From positions 124,001 through 188,000 of the forward strand of contig JAPJQV010000002.1 in the NCBI GenBank assembly GCA_030824965.1: DNA of 64,000 bases, given 5' to 3'. The translations under genes were made by a program, and so were the position numbers. Below are positions 55,337 to 62,898 of the stretch, piece after piece. Every line of letters starts with the position of its first letter. Within the stretch, counting starts at the first letter, position 1. The DNA comes from Micavibrio sp. (GTDB taxonomy: Bacteria > Pseudomonadota > Alphaproteobacteria > Micavibrionales > Micavibrionaceae). Below the pieces are notes generated by a model. It ran no database searches. It had not been told where the DNA came from and was given only the letters and a program-made list of their open reading frames with translations.

Positions 55337-56326
55337 ATGAAGTTTGATTTTCATAATGATAGACGCTTAATGCAAGCCGCTCCTTCTGCAGGTGCGAATA
55401 CTGCAGGTAATCCCTTAGAGAAAAACCTTGAAGCAGCACGCAACGCTTTTAATAAAGCACTTTTAAGAGGCGAAGCCGGCAAAGCCGATGCGCTTAAAGC
55501 TCTTAATGAAGCCAATCTTTTATTACGCCAAAGTGGAATTCTTGGAGTCAAGAATGAAACCGATGCCGCAATGGCTCAGTTGGCTCGCACTCTTAAAGAG
55601 GAGCAAAGCAAAAATACTGCCAATGTCGGTGTTCAAGCAGCCCAAGGCGTCCTTGATCTTGAAAAGAATAGAAATACCGCTGATCTTGACATGCTCAAGA
55701 TGGAGCAAAACAGCGTATTTAATGCAAAAATGATCATCCCAAATATGCAGCTTTCTTTCTATGGAATGCTTAAAATGGGTGGCGAGATTCTTGGTCTATG
55801 TGGCATTGATACAAAAGAGTTTTGCGCAAAGATGGATAAAAGAATCGACGAGATTGAATTTCCCTCCGTCAATCGTGATCGCATAGCGTCAGCCAAAACT
55901 AATATTTCCACAGGTAACGCAGAATCAAAAATTTCTGAAACTGCAGATAATGCGGTAGATTTAGCAAATGCTACTCCTGCCCAATTACAATCTGTATTTG
56001 ACGCAATGATGAGAGACGCAGGAGCAAAATCGACTGGTCCTGCTCCTGCACAGGGCTTAAAAGTTCAAACAGCATCTACATCGGTTGCTAAATTGATCGA
56101 AGATCATACGCTGACAGCTCCTGAAGGACGTCAAGTATTGGCCAGCCTGATGGCAGAGGCAGCAAAAGGCGGCGATAAAACAGTCCTTGAAACAGGAGAA
56201 GCTAAAAACTTCACAAACACCGTTGATCAACTTCTTCATCGTGCAGCAAGTGCTGCCAATGCTCAAAAAGTTGATAAAGTTAAAGTTGAGCTTGGTTTGC
56301 CAGCCCTTACTCCTAGTGGACCATAA
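55337..56326 (+). CDS. Orphan protein D, 329 residues
   Basis: I recognise no family. It is Ala-, Lys- and Gln-rich and strongly helical, with coiled-coil-like stretches at about 28-60 and 75-130, and a short central segment with cysteines (CGIDTKEFC near 155-163). No signal peptide. GAGGGTG lies 6 bases before the ATG. A strong terminator follows. It is on the same strand as giant gene C and has similar composition, so the two probably share a role and a transcript. Confidence 0.65.
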   Translation: MKFDFHNDRRLMQAAPSAGANTAGNPLEKNLEAARNAFNKALLRGEAGKADALKALNEANLLLRQSGILGVKNETDAAMAQLARTLKEEQSKNTANVGVQAAQGVLDLEKNRNTADLDMLKMEQNSVFNAKMIIPNMQLSFYGMLKMGGEILGLCGIDTKEFCAKMDKRIDEIEFPSVNRDRIASAKTNISTGNAESKISETADNAVDLANATPAQLQSVFDAMMRDAGAKSTGPAPAQGLKVQTASTSVAKLIEDHTLTAPEGRQVLASLMAEAAKGGDKTVLETGEAKNFTNTVDQLLHRAASAANAQKVDKVKVELGLPALTPSGP

Positions 56327-56341
56327 ACCACCCCAATTCAC

Positions 56342-56373
56342 AAAAAACCCGCCTCATCGGCGGGTTTTTTTAT
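56342..56373 (+). terminator. Strong terminator after orphan gene D
   Basis: AAAACCCGCC pairs with GGCGGGTTTT across a TCAT-type loop, followed by a T-run. It closes the C-D unit. Confidence 0.93.
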
Positions 56374-56392
56374 TGTTTCGATAATTCTTAAA

Positions 56393-56773
56393 TCAGCCGC
56401 AGCTTACTTTCGTCACGACGTCTTTAGAGTCCAGCTCCACATTGATGCGGTCGGCGCGGTAATCCATTGTCATGGCGCTGCCGGGCGGCAGGATGCGGTA
56501 CGGGCGGCCTGTGGCTTTGGCGGCGGTTTCGGCTTCGCTTGCGCTCTTGCCGAGCCAGTCGTTGAAGTTACATTCGCTTGTGCCTAAATCCGTTTCCGGC
56601 ACGGCTTCCCCGACCGCGACGCGGCCTGCCGGGCTTGCCTCGACCGTTGCTGCCGTATCTGGCCCGCGTTCCGCCGAGATGGCAGAACTGACCAATCCGT
56701 AAACCCCGCCGAGCACTGAAAGCGTTGTGATGCCGACCAGTGTAAAGCCGATAATCTTCCCTGTATTTGCCAT
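56393..56773 (-). CDS. I78-family peptidase inhibitor-like exported protein
   Basis: Members of peptidase inhibitor family I78 block serine proteases. The 126 residues start with a hydrophobic N-terminal segment (about 7-31, a signal or anchor). The mature domain has CNFNDWLGK near 68-76, a RPYRILPPGSAMTMDYRADR block near 90-109 and LDSKDVVTKVSCG at the end; Trp-x-Gly-Lys, Arg-x-x-x-Pro-Gly and D-Y-R-x-D-R-x-N are family marks, as are the two cysteines. AAAGGGA precedes the ATG. It is divergent from lepA. Confidence 0.8.
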   Translation of the reverse strand: MANTGKIIGFTLVGITTLSVLGGVYGLVSSAISAERGPDTAATVEASPAGRVAVGEAVPETDLGTSECNFNDWLGKSASEAETAAKATGRPYRILPPGSAMTMDYRADRINVELDSKDVVTKVSCG

Positions 56774-56878
56774 TTGAAATCCCTTTCTTGATTTCCCCCA
56801 GCATTAAGCCAAGGACAGTCCGGGCACAAGACCAAATTCCCTTGAAAAACGCCCGATAACCCCCTACTAACGGGGGTT

Positions 56879-58699
56879 ATGAGCATTACCGACCATATCC
56901 CGCAAGAACGCATCCGTAACTTCGCCATTATCGCGCATATCGACCACGGCAAATCGACCCTGGCCGACCGCCTTATAGAGCATTGCGGCGGTCTGGAAAA
57001 ACGCGAGATGAAGGAACAGCTCCTCGACAATATGGAGATCGAGCGCGAGCGCGGCATCACCATCAAGGCCCAGACCGTGCGCTTGCGCTATACCGCAAAA
57101 GACGGCCTGACTTACCAGCTCAATTTAATGGACACACCGGGCCATGTCGACTTCGCCTATGAAGTCTCCCGCTCTCTGGCGTCCTGCGAAGGCGCGCTTT
57201 TAATCGTCGATTCCACGCAAGGCGTCGAAGCGCAAACCTTGGCCAACGTATACCAAGCCATCGACAACGATCTCGAGATTCTTCCCGTCATTAACAAGAT
57301 CGACTTGCCGAGCGCAGATGTCGAGCGCGTAAAAACCCAGATCGAAGACGTCATCGGCATCGACGCTTCCGAAGCCATCCCCGTCTCCGGCAAATCCGGT
57401 ATCAATATCGATCTGCTGCTCGAAGCCATCGTTACCCGCCTGCCGCCGCCGAAAGGCTCGCTGGAAAAACCGACCAAGGCTCTGCTTGTCGATTCATGGT
57501 ATGACGCCTATCTCGGCGTTGTTATCTTGGTGCGCATTATCGACGGCGTCCTGAAAAAAGGTCAAAAAATCCGTTTCATGAATACCGCCGCCACGCGCGA
57601 GATCGACCGCGTCGGTATCTTCACCCCGAAACATGTCCTGCTGCCCGAGCTGAAAGCCGGAGAGATGGGCTTTATCACGGCGGCGGTGAAAGAAATTTCC
57701 GACACCAAAGTCGGCGACACGATCACGGATGAGAAATACCAGACCACCGAGCCCTTCCCCGGCTTCAAACCGTCGATCCCGATGGTATTTTGCTCCCTCT
57801 TCCCGGCGGATTCATCTGAATTTGAAAAGCTGCGTGATTCTCTGGGCCGCCTTGCCCTGAACGATGCTTCCCTCCACTACGAAGCGGAAAGCTCTCAAGC
57901 ACTCGGCATGGGCTTTCGCTGCGGCTTCCTCGGCCTTCTGCACATGGAGATTATTCAGGAGCGCATGGAGCGCGAGTTCAATCTCGACCTGATCCCGACC
58001 GCGCCGAGCGTTGTATATAAAGTCTATAAAACCAACGGCACGATGACCGAAATTTACAACCCGGTCGATATGCCGGACGGCTCCGTCATTTCGAAAATCG
58101 AAGAGCCATGGATCAAGGCGACGATTTTGACGCCGGATGAATATCTTGGCGGCTTGTTGGAACTGTGCCAGCAAAAACGCGGCGAACAGATCACCATGAC
58201 ATACGTGGGCGCGCGCGCCATGCTCGAATATCTGCTCCCGCTCAACGAAATCGTCTTCGACTTCTACGACCGTCTGAAATCGATCTCGCGCGGCTATGCC
58301 AGTTTCGACTATAACCTCGCCGAATTCCGCGAAGGCGACCTCGTCAAGATGGAAATTCTCGTCAATCAGGAACCGGTTGACGCCCTCGCGATGATCGTCC
58401 ATAGAACGCAGGCCGAACGCCGGGGCCGCCAGTTATGCGAACGCCTGAAAGAACTGATCCCGAAACAGCTTTTCAAAATCGCCATTCAGGCAGCTCTGGG
58501 CGGCAAGGTCGTCGCCCGCGAAGACGTCTCCGCCATGCGCAAAGACGTTACCGCGAAATGCTACGGCGGCGATGTATCACGGAAGCGCAAATTGCTGGAT
58601 AAGCAAAAAGAAGGTAAGAAGAAAATGCGCCAATACGGGAACGTCGAAATCCCGCAAAGCGCGTTTATCGCGGCGTTGAAAATGGGCGATGAAAAATAA
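56879..58699 (+). CDS. lepA: Elongation factor 4 (LepA)
   Basis: LepA is a ribosome-binding GTPase that acts in translation initiation and back-translocation. The 606 residues are full length. G-domain motifs: AHIDHGKST (P-loop) near 19-27, DTPGHVDF near 87-94 and NKIDL near 141-145. A GFRCGFLGLLHMEI block and the LepA-specific C-terminal end with KLLDKQKEGKKKMRQYGNVE follow. Translation starts at ATG 56879 after a GGGGG site. It is the last gene before the repeat-rich gap. Confidence 0.97.
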   Translation: MSITDHIPQERIRNFAIIAHIDHGKSTLADRLIEHCGGLEKREMKEQLLDNMEIERERGITIKAQTVRLRYTAKDGLTYQLNLMDTPGHVDFAYEVSRSLASCEGALLIVDSTQGVEAQTLANVYQAIDNDLEILPVINKIDLPSADVERVKTQIEDVIGIDASEAIPVSGKSGINIDLLLEAIVTRLPPPKGSLEKPTKALLVDSWYDAYLGVVILVRIIDGVLKKGQKIRFMNTAATREIDRVGIFTPKHVLLPELKAGEMGFITAAVKEISDTKVGDTITDEKYQTTEPFPGFKPSIPMVFCSLFPADSSEFEKLRDSLGRLALNDASLHYEAESSQALGMGFRCGFLGLLHMEIIQERMEREFNLDLIPTAPSVVYKVYKTNGTMTEIYNPVDMPDGSVISKIEEPWIKATILTPDEYLGGLLELCQQKRGEQITMTYVGARAMLEYLLPLNEIVFDFYDRLKSISRGYASFDYNLAEFREGDLVKMEILVNQEPVDALAMIVHRTQAERRGRQLCERLKELIPKQLFKIAIQAALGGKVVAREDVSAMRKDVTAKCYGGDVSRKRKLLDKQKEGKKKMRQYGNVEIPQSAFIAALKMGDEK

Positions 58700-58710
58700 C
58701 CACAAGAGTT

Positions 58711-58740
58711 GTTATCCTGAGCGATCAGCGAAGGATCTCA
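58711..58740. repeat. Intergenic repeat, ATCCTGAGCG type, copy 1
   Basis: The element reads ATCCTGAGCG then AGCGAAGGATCTCA, with ATCCT and AGGAT as inverted ends. The second copy, at 58878-58906, has ATCCTGAGCG then GAGGGATCTCA. Such elements are common in proteobacterial intergenic DNA. Confidence 0.6.
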
Positions 58741-58788
58741 CCTTTCTTTTAAACCACAGCGATCACAGCGTTCGATGAAAACCTTCTT

Positions 58789-58806
58789 TCCCCGTGAAAA
58801 CGGGGA
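58789..58806. repeat. GAAA-loop hairpin after lepA
   Basis: Perfect arms TCCCCGT and ACGGGGA surround a GAAA loop. Same core as the hairpins at 9205 and 18349. Confidence 0.6.
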
Positions 58807-58811
58807 CCTTG

Positions 58812-58846
58812 TTTTTTAAACCACGGAGTACACTGAGAACACAGAG
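58812..58846. repeat. TTTAAACCAC-type intergenic repeat
   Basis: The unit begins TTTTTTAAACCACGG and continues with a GAACACAGAG end. Copies of the TTTAAACCAC core occur at 58747-58757 and within the inverted repeat at 48811. No role is known to me. Confidence 0.5.
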
Positions 58847-58877
58847 TTCGTGCCTTTGCGTCATCTCTCCATTATTC

Positions 58878-58906
58878 GTCATCCTGAGCGTAGCCGAGGG
58901 ATCTCA
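58878..58906. repeat. Intergenic repeat, ATCCTGAGCG type, copy 2
   Basis: Second copy of the element described at 58711-58740. It shares the ATCCTGAGCG start and GGATCTCA end and lies 138 bases from the first. Confidence 0.6.
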
Positions 58907-59028
58907 TCTTAAGAATTTAACGCGAATATCCGCAGGAGCGAAGTTTATCTCTCTTACAAATTTAACTTTTTACTAGTTTGCTCACCGTTCTTACTAGTTT
59001 CTCCCCGCTTTTGGGCTTTTTCTTTTTT

Positions 59029-59121
59029 TTATCTCGTCTCTTTTAAAATTAACTTCTGTTCTTTTCGTTTTCGGTTTTCTTCTTTTCGTTCTGCGATTTT
59101 AAGATGTTTTCCGGTTCTCAC
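59029..59121 (-). CDS. Possible very basic small peptide in the pyrimidine-rich stretch
   Basis: On the purine-rich minus strand a GTG at 59121 opens 30 codons, with MRTGKHLKIAERKEENRKRK as its first 20 residues. The frame is open a further 24 codons upstream of the GTG, including WKCGKRDLQV. High Lys/Arg/Glu content is expected from purine-rich DNA, so this may be chance. Confidence 0.15.
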   Translation of the reverse strand: MRTGKHLKIAERKEENRKRKEQKLILKETR

Positions 59122-59259
59122 CTGCAAATCACGCTTCCCGCATTTCCACACAGCAACAACCGCTGGCCTTGCCAGATGTTGCGTTAATCTTCACAGAAAG
59201 TGTGACGTGGTTTGTATACAATTTCAATGTTTGTTACATTCTTCGATACGGGGGTATAA

Positions 59260-59982
59260 GTGAAACGCGGAATATTAATCTTAAGCCTAATCTTAAATTT
59301 TATTTTATTATTTTCTTTGAGCGAACAAGAGAAACCTCAACCCGATCAATGCGGCGGGAATCTTAAATTTTCTGAATTAAAAAATTGCGAAAATCTTCTG
59401 GCCCTTAAATCAGAACTCAATCAACTTCGTGAAAAGATGTTAGTAAAGGTAAGAGAAGCTGATGCGAATTACTCCTACATGTATGCTCTTGAAGAACTTG
59501 AAAGTAAAAGTGCAAACGGCTTCGATAAGTATATAGAATCGGAGTGCAAGTTGCGCTTGATTATGGGGATAGATAATCAAAAGTTTACCTGCGAGATAGA
59601 TTTTGTGAAAGCCTTGGTAGCCAACTTAAAATCAGAAGCAAAAGCCGAAAATCAAACTTGTCATCAATTACCTGACCGATCGCAAGCCCTGACTTGCCTG
59701 AATAAAGAATATCGGGATCTAAAAAATCAACTAGCCGCGTTAGAAAAGAAAGTTCTTTCGCAAGCAAAAGAAAACGACTCTATCGCGCCACTCTACGAAA
59801 ATGAAAAAGTCTTTAAGTCAAGCAGCAAGACCTTTGAAGAATATCGTGATGCTGAATGCTTGCGCCAGAATGCCAATATGCTTAGTGGCGGATCGGCAGG
59901 CGGGCTGGCGGAAATTTCATGCAAGATTGAGATGACGAAGGACCGCATTGGCAAACTTAATAAGGAAGATAAAAATGACTAG
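59260..59982 (+). CDS. Exported protein with two LprI-like (DUF1311) units
   Basis: The 240-residue product starts from GTG 59260 with a hydrophobic signal-type segment (about 5-20). Two similar units of about 95 residues follow. Each begins with a Cys, has a second Cys about 12-20 residues on, a central helix, an F-x-x-Y-x-x-(S/A)-E-C motif (FDKYIESEC near 87-95 and FEEYRDAEC near 191-199) and a final Cys before a helix. This is the lysozyme inhibitor LprI/DUF1311 layout. The stop overlaps the next ATG by 8 bases; the next gene has a third unit. Confidence 0.7.
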   Translation: MKRGILILSLILNFILLFSLSEQEKPQPDQCGGNLKFSELKNCENLLALKSELNQLREKMLVKVREADANYSYMYALEELESKSANGFDKYIESECKLRLIMGIDNQKFTCEIDFVKALVANLKSEAKAENQTCHQLPDRSQALTCLNKEYRDLKNQLAALEKKVLSQAKENDSIAPLYENEKVFKSSSKTFEEYRDAECLRQNANMLSGGSAGGLAEISCKIEMTKDRIGKLNKEDKND

Positions 59983-60349
59983 AACAATTATAATTCTGCT
60001 TATATTCTTTTCGGCTCCTTCTTTTGCACAAAATGTGAATTGCAACACGACTATTCACAGAGACGAATTAATTTACTGCTCATCAATTGAAGTTAACGAT
60101 CTGGAGAAACAGCTAATAAAAGAAAATGAAAAGAACATAAAAGCCGCCCAGAAAATGGATAAAGAGCAGCCCGCATATAGTAATGAGGCCGCCCTAAAAG
60201 ACAGCATCGAAGCTTTTGAAAAATATAAAAAAGCTGAATGCCACAGAGTATTGATGCATCACACACATGGCAGAGAAGCACCAATAAACCAGCTGGCTTG
60301 TGAAAAAGCTCTACTTCTGCAAAGAATTAAAAGGTTAGAAATTAATTAA
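59975..60349 (+). CDS. LprI-like (DUF1311) exported protein
   Basis: I take the ATG at 59975, preceded by AAGGAAG; an in-frame ATG at 59948 lies in the previous gene. The product is 124 residues with a signal peptide (MTRTIIILLIFFSAPSFA, cleaved near 18). One LprI-like unit follows: CNTTIHRDELIYC, helix, FEKYKKAECHRV and a later LACEKALLLQRI. It resembles the two units of the upstream protein, so it is a recent-looking duplicate. A lysozyme-inhibitor role is known only for the family. Confidence 0.7.
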   Translation: MTRTIIILLIFFSAPSFAQNVNCNTTIHRDELIYCSSIEVNDLEKQLIKENEKNIKAAQKMDKEQPAYSNEAALKDSIEAFEKYKKAECHRVLMHHTHGREAPINQLACEKALLLQRIKRLEIN

Positions 60350-60496
60350 GCTATGGGTCAAGTCGCCCAATCCTATTTTTCGGCTCTTTTGAATAAAAAT
60401 CCTTCCGTTCTATGAAGTCGAAGATTTCAAGTAATTGCTACCCGGAACCATTCGTCGCATCCGGCGTTTGCTCTTTCATATTCAAAGGAGCATTAC

Positions 60497-60643
60497 ATGA
60501 AAAAAGCGATGATACTTGCCGCCGTTCTTCTTTTATCCGCCTGTGGCAATGACGAAATAACCAAGACCACGACGACCACGACGTCCGGCCCGATGGGCGA
60601 TGCGACGACGGTCCAGACCACGCATACAGAAATCGACGATTAA
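60497..60643 (+). CDS. Small Thr-rich lipoprotein, 48 residues
   Basis: AAAGGAG at 60484-60490 precedes ATG 60497. The product has a lipoprotein signal MKKAMILAAVLLLSAC, with lipobox LSAC and Cys at 16. The mature part is 33 residues, dominated by Thr (six in a row) and ending with acidic IDD. No family is recognised. It would sit on the membrane, facing the periplasm. Confidence 0.75.
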   Translation: MKKAMILAAVLLLSACGNDEITKTTTTTTSGPMGDATTVQTTHTEIDD

Positions 60644-60652
60644 TATTAATGG

Positions 60653-62179
60653 CTATTCCAGCGCGGCGAGGAAACTTGCTGCGTCTTTTTTGACCGCTTC
60701 GATTTTAGCCTCATCCATGCGGTCGAGGGTTTTATAGGCGAAGCCGATGCGCGGGTTGCGTTCCAGCTTATCGCGATGTTGGAGCATAAAATTCCAGTAG
60801 AGATAATTGAACGGGCAGGCATCGGGGCCGTTTTTCTGTTTCACGTCATAGCGGCAACCGGAGCAATAATCGGACATCTTATTAATATACGCGCCGGACG
60901 CGGCATAAGGTTTCGACCCGAGATAACCGCCATCGGCGAAAAGGATCATGCCCGACACGTTGGGGAGTTCCACCCATTCATAAGCGTCGGCATAGACGAC
61001 CATATACCATTCATTCACCTCGTCCGGATGAATGCCGGCGATCAGCGCGAAATTGCCCAGCACCATCAAGCGTTGAATATGATGGGCATAGGCGTTTTGT
61101 TTCGTCTCGGTCACGCAGTGATGGAGACAGTTCATATCGGTTTCACCGCTCCAGTAAAACCACGGCAGTTTGCGCTTGGCGTTCAGGAAATTCTCTTCTT
61201 TGAAATGCGGCATGCGCAGCCAGTAAATACCGCGCATATATTCGCGCCAGCCGACGATCTGGCGAATGAAACCTTCGGCGGCGTTGAGCGGCACATGGCC
61301 CTTGCGATAGGTCTCTTCCGCCGCCTGCACGACCTCCATCGGTTGTAACAACCCGCAATTGATATAAAAACTTAGATGCGAATGGTACAGCACCGGCTCG
61401 CCGGTCAGCATCGCATCCTGATAATCGCCGAAGGACGGCAGGCGGTGTTTGATAAAATCTTTTAAGAGTTTCAGTGCGTCTTTGCGCGTGACTGCGAAAT
61501 CGAACGGTTCGAGATCGCCGAAATGATCGGCAAACCGCGCCGCCACCAGTTTCAACACGTCTTTGGTAATGTCATCATGCGAAAAGCGCGGCGGTTGCGG
61601 GATTTCAAAATCGCGGTTCTTGGCGGGTTTCCTGTTTTCGCTGTCGTAATTCCACGCCCCGCCTTCGGGTTGGTCGCCATCCATCAATATATCGTGTTGT
61701 TTGCGCATCTGGCGGTAGAAAAATTCCATGCGCAGATTTTTATGCCCCTTGGCCCATTCAGCGAAGGCTTTGGGTCCGATCAAAAAACGGCGGTCGGGGC
61801 GAATTTCGACGGTAACACCGAATTCGTCTTTCCATTTTTTCATCTCCTGCCAGACGCGCCATTCACCGGGAAAAGTGACGATCAAAGATGTCGCCTTGGT
61901 GCTTTTCAGCGCACGCTGCACTTCGCCGCAAAACGATCCGGCGTTTTTAGGGTCGTCAAGCTTTGTGTAATGGACTTTAAAACCGCGCTGTTTTAATTCT
62001 TCCGCGAAATGGCGCATGGCGGAAAACAGGAAAGCGATTTTTTTCTTGTGATGTTTGACATAGGTCGCCTCTTCCCATACTTCGCAGATCAGAATGCGAT
62101 CGCGCGAGGGATCGAAGTCATCGAGGCTGGATATATCGTGGCTAAGCTGGTCGCCGAGAATGAGGACAAGATTTGACAT
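60653..62179 (-). CDS. Iron-sulfur bacterial cryptochrome/(6-4) photolyase
   Basis: This protein belongs to the FeS-BCP group (CryB/PhrB), which repairs (6-4) photoproducts or acts as a photoreceptor. The 508 residues match in length. The N-terminal alpha/beta domain starts LVLILGDQLS. The four cluster cysteines are Cys351, Cys439, Cys442 and Cys455, in the order and spacing of Agrobacterium PhrB (offset by one). The FAD-binding helical domain includes GWREYMRGIYW near 310-320, and the helix around NVSGMILFADGGYLGSKPYA near 407-426 is typical. It is a single gene, convergent with the lipoprotein gene. Confidence 0.93.
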   Translation of the reverse strand: MSNLVLILGDQLSHDISSLDDFDPSRDRILICEVWEEATYVKHHKKKIAFLFSAMRHFAEELKQRGFKVHYTKLDDPKNAGSFCGEVQRALKSTKATSLIVTFPGEWRVWQEMKKWKDEFGVTVEIRPDRRFLIGPKAFAEWAKGHKNLRMEFFYRQMRKQHDILMDGDQPEGGAWNYDSENRKPAKNRDFEIPQPPRFSHDDITKDVLKLVAARFADHFGDLEPFDFAVTRKDALKLLKDFIKHRLPSFGDYQDAMLTGEPVLYHSHLSFYINCGLLQPMEVVQAAEETYRKGHVPLNAAEGFIRQIVGWREYMRGIYWLRMPHFKEENFLNAKRKLPWFYWSGETDMNCLHHCVTETKQNAYAHHIQRLMVLGNFALIAGIHPDEVNEWYMVVYADAYEWVELPNVSGMILFADGGYLGSKPYAASGAYINKMSDYCSGCRYDVKQKNGPDACPFNYLYWNFMLQHRDKLERNPRIGFAYKTLDRMDEAKIEAVKKDAASFLAALE

Positions 62180-62230
62180 TTAAATTTAATCCTCCCGCTT
62201 GCGAATGGCTATGCCAACACAAGCGATATA

Positions 62231-62265
62231 AAAAAAGTCCCCTACAAATGGAGGGGACTTTCAAA
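62231..62265 (-). terminator. Terminator after the small secreted protein
   Basis: AAAGTCCCCT (62234-62243) pairs with AGGGGACTTT (62252-62261) around an 8-base loop. The plus-strand A-run before it gives a U-tract for the minus strand, so it ends the gene at 62284-62595. Confidence 0.85.
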
Positions 62266-62283
62266 TTCTTTCTTCTGAAATTT

Positions 62284-62595
62284 TTAGTATGAATTACCAG
62301 CGCCCGCCGTGCGGCCTGTCATCGAACGGTTCATCTTTTTCGGCTTATCCGGTGTTGTCGGCTCGACCGCCTGAATGGATTGTTCGGAAGATGGGGTTTC
62401 CGCCCCAGCTGCCGGGCTGTAGTCGTTCAATTTTTCAGATTTGTCGGCTTTCTCTTCTTTTGCCATTTTCTCGATATGGACGCCATTCGCTGCGGCGGCG
62501 CCAACAGTGCGACCGGAGGCGGCGTTCGCGCCTTGTGTCAATAAAAGAGCGGAAATCGCGACCGCAATGGCAAAGATTGTAGATGGAATGGACAT
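62284..62595 (-). CDS. Small exported Lys/Glu-rich protein, 103 residues
   Basis: AGAGGGA precedes the ATG at 62595. A signal peptide (about 1-25, ending in GANA) leads a polar, Ala/Lys/Glu/Pro-rich mature chain that appears disordered and ends with Ser-Tyr. No family is recognised. It is a single gene with its own terminator. The luxR gene and its lux box are upstream on the same strand, but a hairpin at 62722-62759 lies between, so direct control is uncertain. Confidence 0.65.
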   Translation of the reverse strand: MSIPSTIFAIAVAISALLLTQGANAASGRTVGAAAANGVHIEKMAKEEKADKSEKLNDYSPAAGAETPSSEQSIQAVEPTTPDKPKKMNRSMTGRTAGAGNSY

Positions 62596-62711
62596 AATTT
62601 TATCCCTCTAATTCTATGTTGTTATTTCGTGCGGCAACTATGACCAAAGTCCGGCCACTTTGCAATATTTTTCGTAATAATTTTGAAGAAGCCGATTGAG
62701 ATGTTTTATGG

Positions 62712-62759
62712 AGAAATTAAACCGTGACCATCCCAACAGGACAGTTCGGATGGCCACGG
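62712..62759 (-). terminator. Hairpin terminator candidate between lux box and secreted-protein gene
   Basis: CCGTGACCATCC (62722-62733) pairs with GGATGGCCACGG (62748-62759) with one A-C mismatch around a 14-base loop. On the minus strand it is followed by TTTAATTT, and on the plus strand by CTTTTTCC, so it could work both ways. Confidence 0.6.
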
Positions 62760-62874
62760 CTTTTTCCTAGGCCGGTTAAGGCTTTCAGATTCAGCGATTT
62801 AGCTTCATTTTCGCGGCGCGAAAACCTTCCCCCCGGAAGCTTTCACATTAAAGCATCAATCGGGGGACGGTTGC

Positions 62875-62894
62875 ACCTGTATGAATTTACAGGT
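62875..62894. promoter_or_regulatory. lux-box-like palindrome
   Basis: Arms ACCTGTA and TACAGGT are perfect and separated by TGAATT, the length and arms of the lux box bound by LuxR-type regulators; 16 of 20 bases fit the classical box. It lies 4 bases beyond the 3' end of the luxR gene. Confidence 0.65.
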
Positions 62895-62898
62895 CGCT

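Larger units (their letters stand above)
58700..59259. other. Repeat-rich intergenic region after lepA
   Basis: No supported gene lies in these 560 bases. They hold two copies of an ATCCTGAGCG...AGGGATCTCA-type element (58711-58740 and 58878-58906), TTTAAACCAC-type elements at 58747 and 58812-58846, a GAAA-loop hairpin at 58789 and a very pyrimidine-rich stretch from about 58970 to 59110 on the plus strand. Confidence 0.7.
62596..62898. other. Intergenic region between luxR and the small secreted protein gene
   Basis: About 300 bases with no supported gene. They hold a hairpin at 62722-62759, a perfect 17-base palindrome TTTTCGCG-G-CGCGAAAA at 62808-62824, a CTTCC-CCCC-GGAAG hairpin at about 62826-62839 and a lux-box palindrome at 62875-62894. 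Confidence 0.7.
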
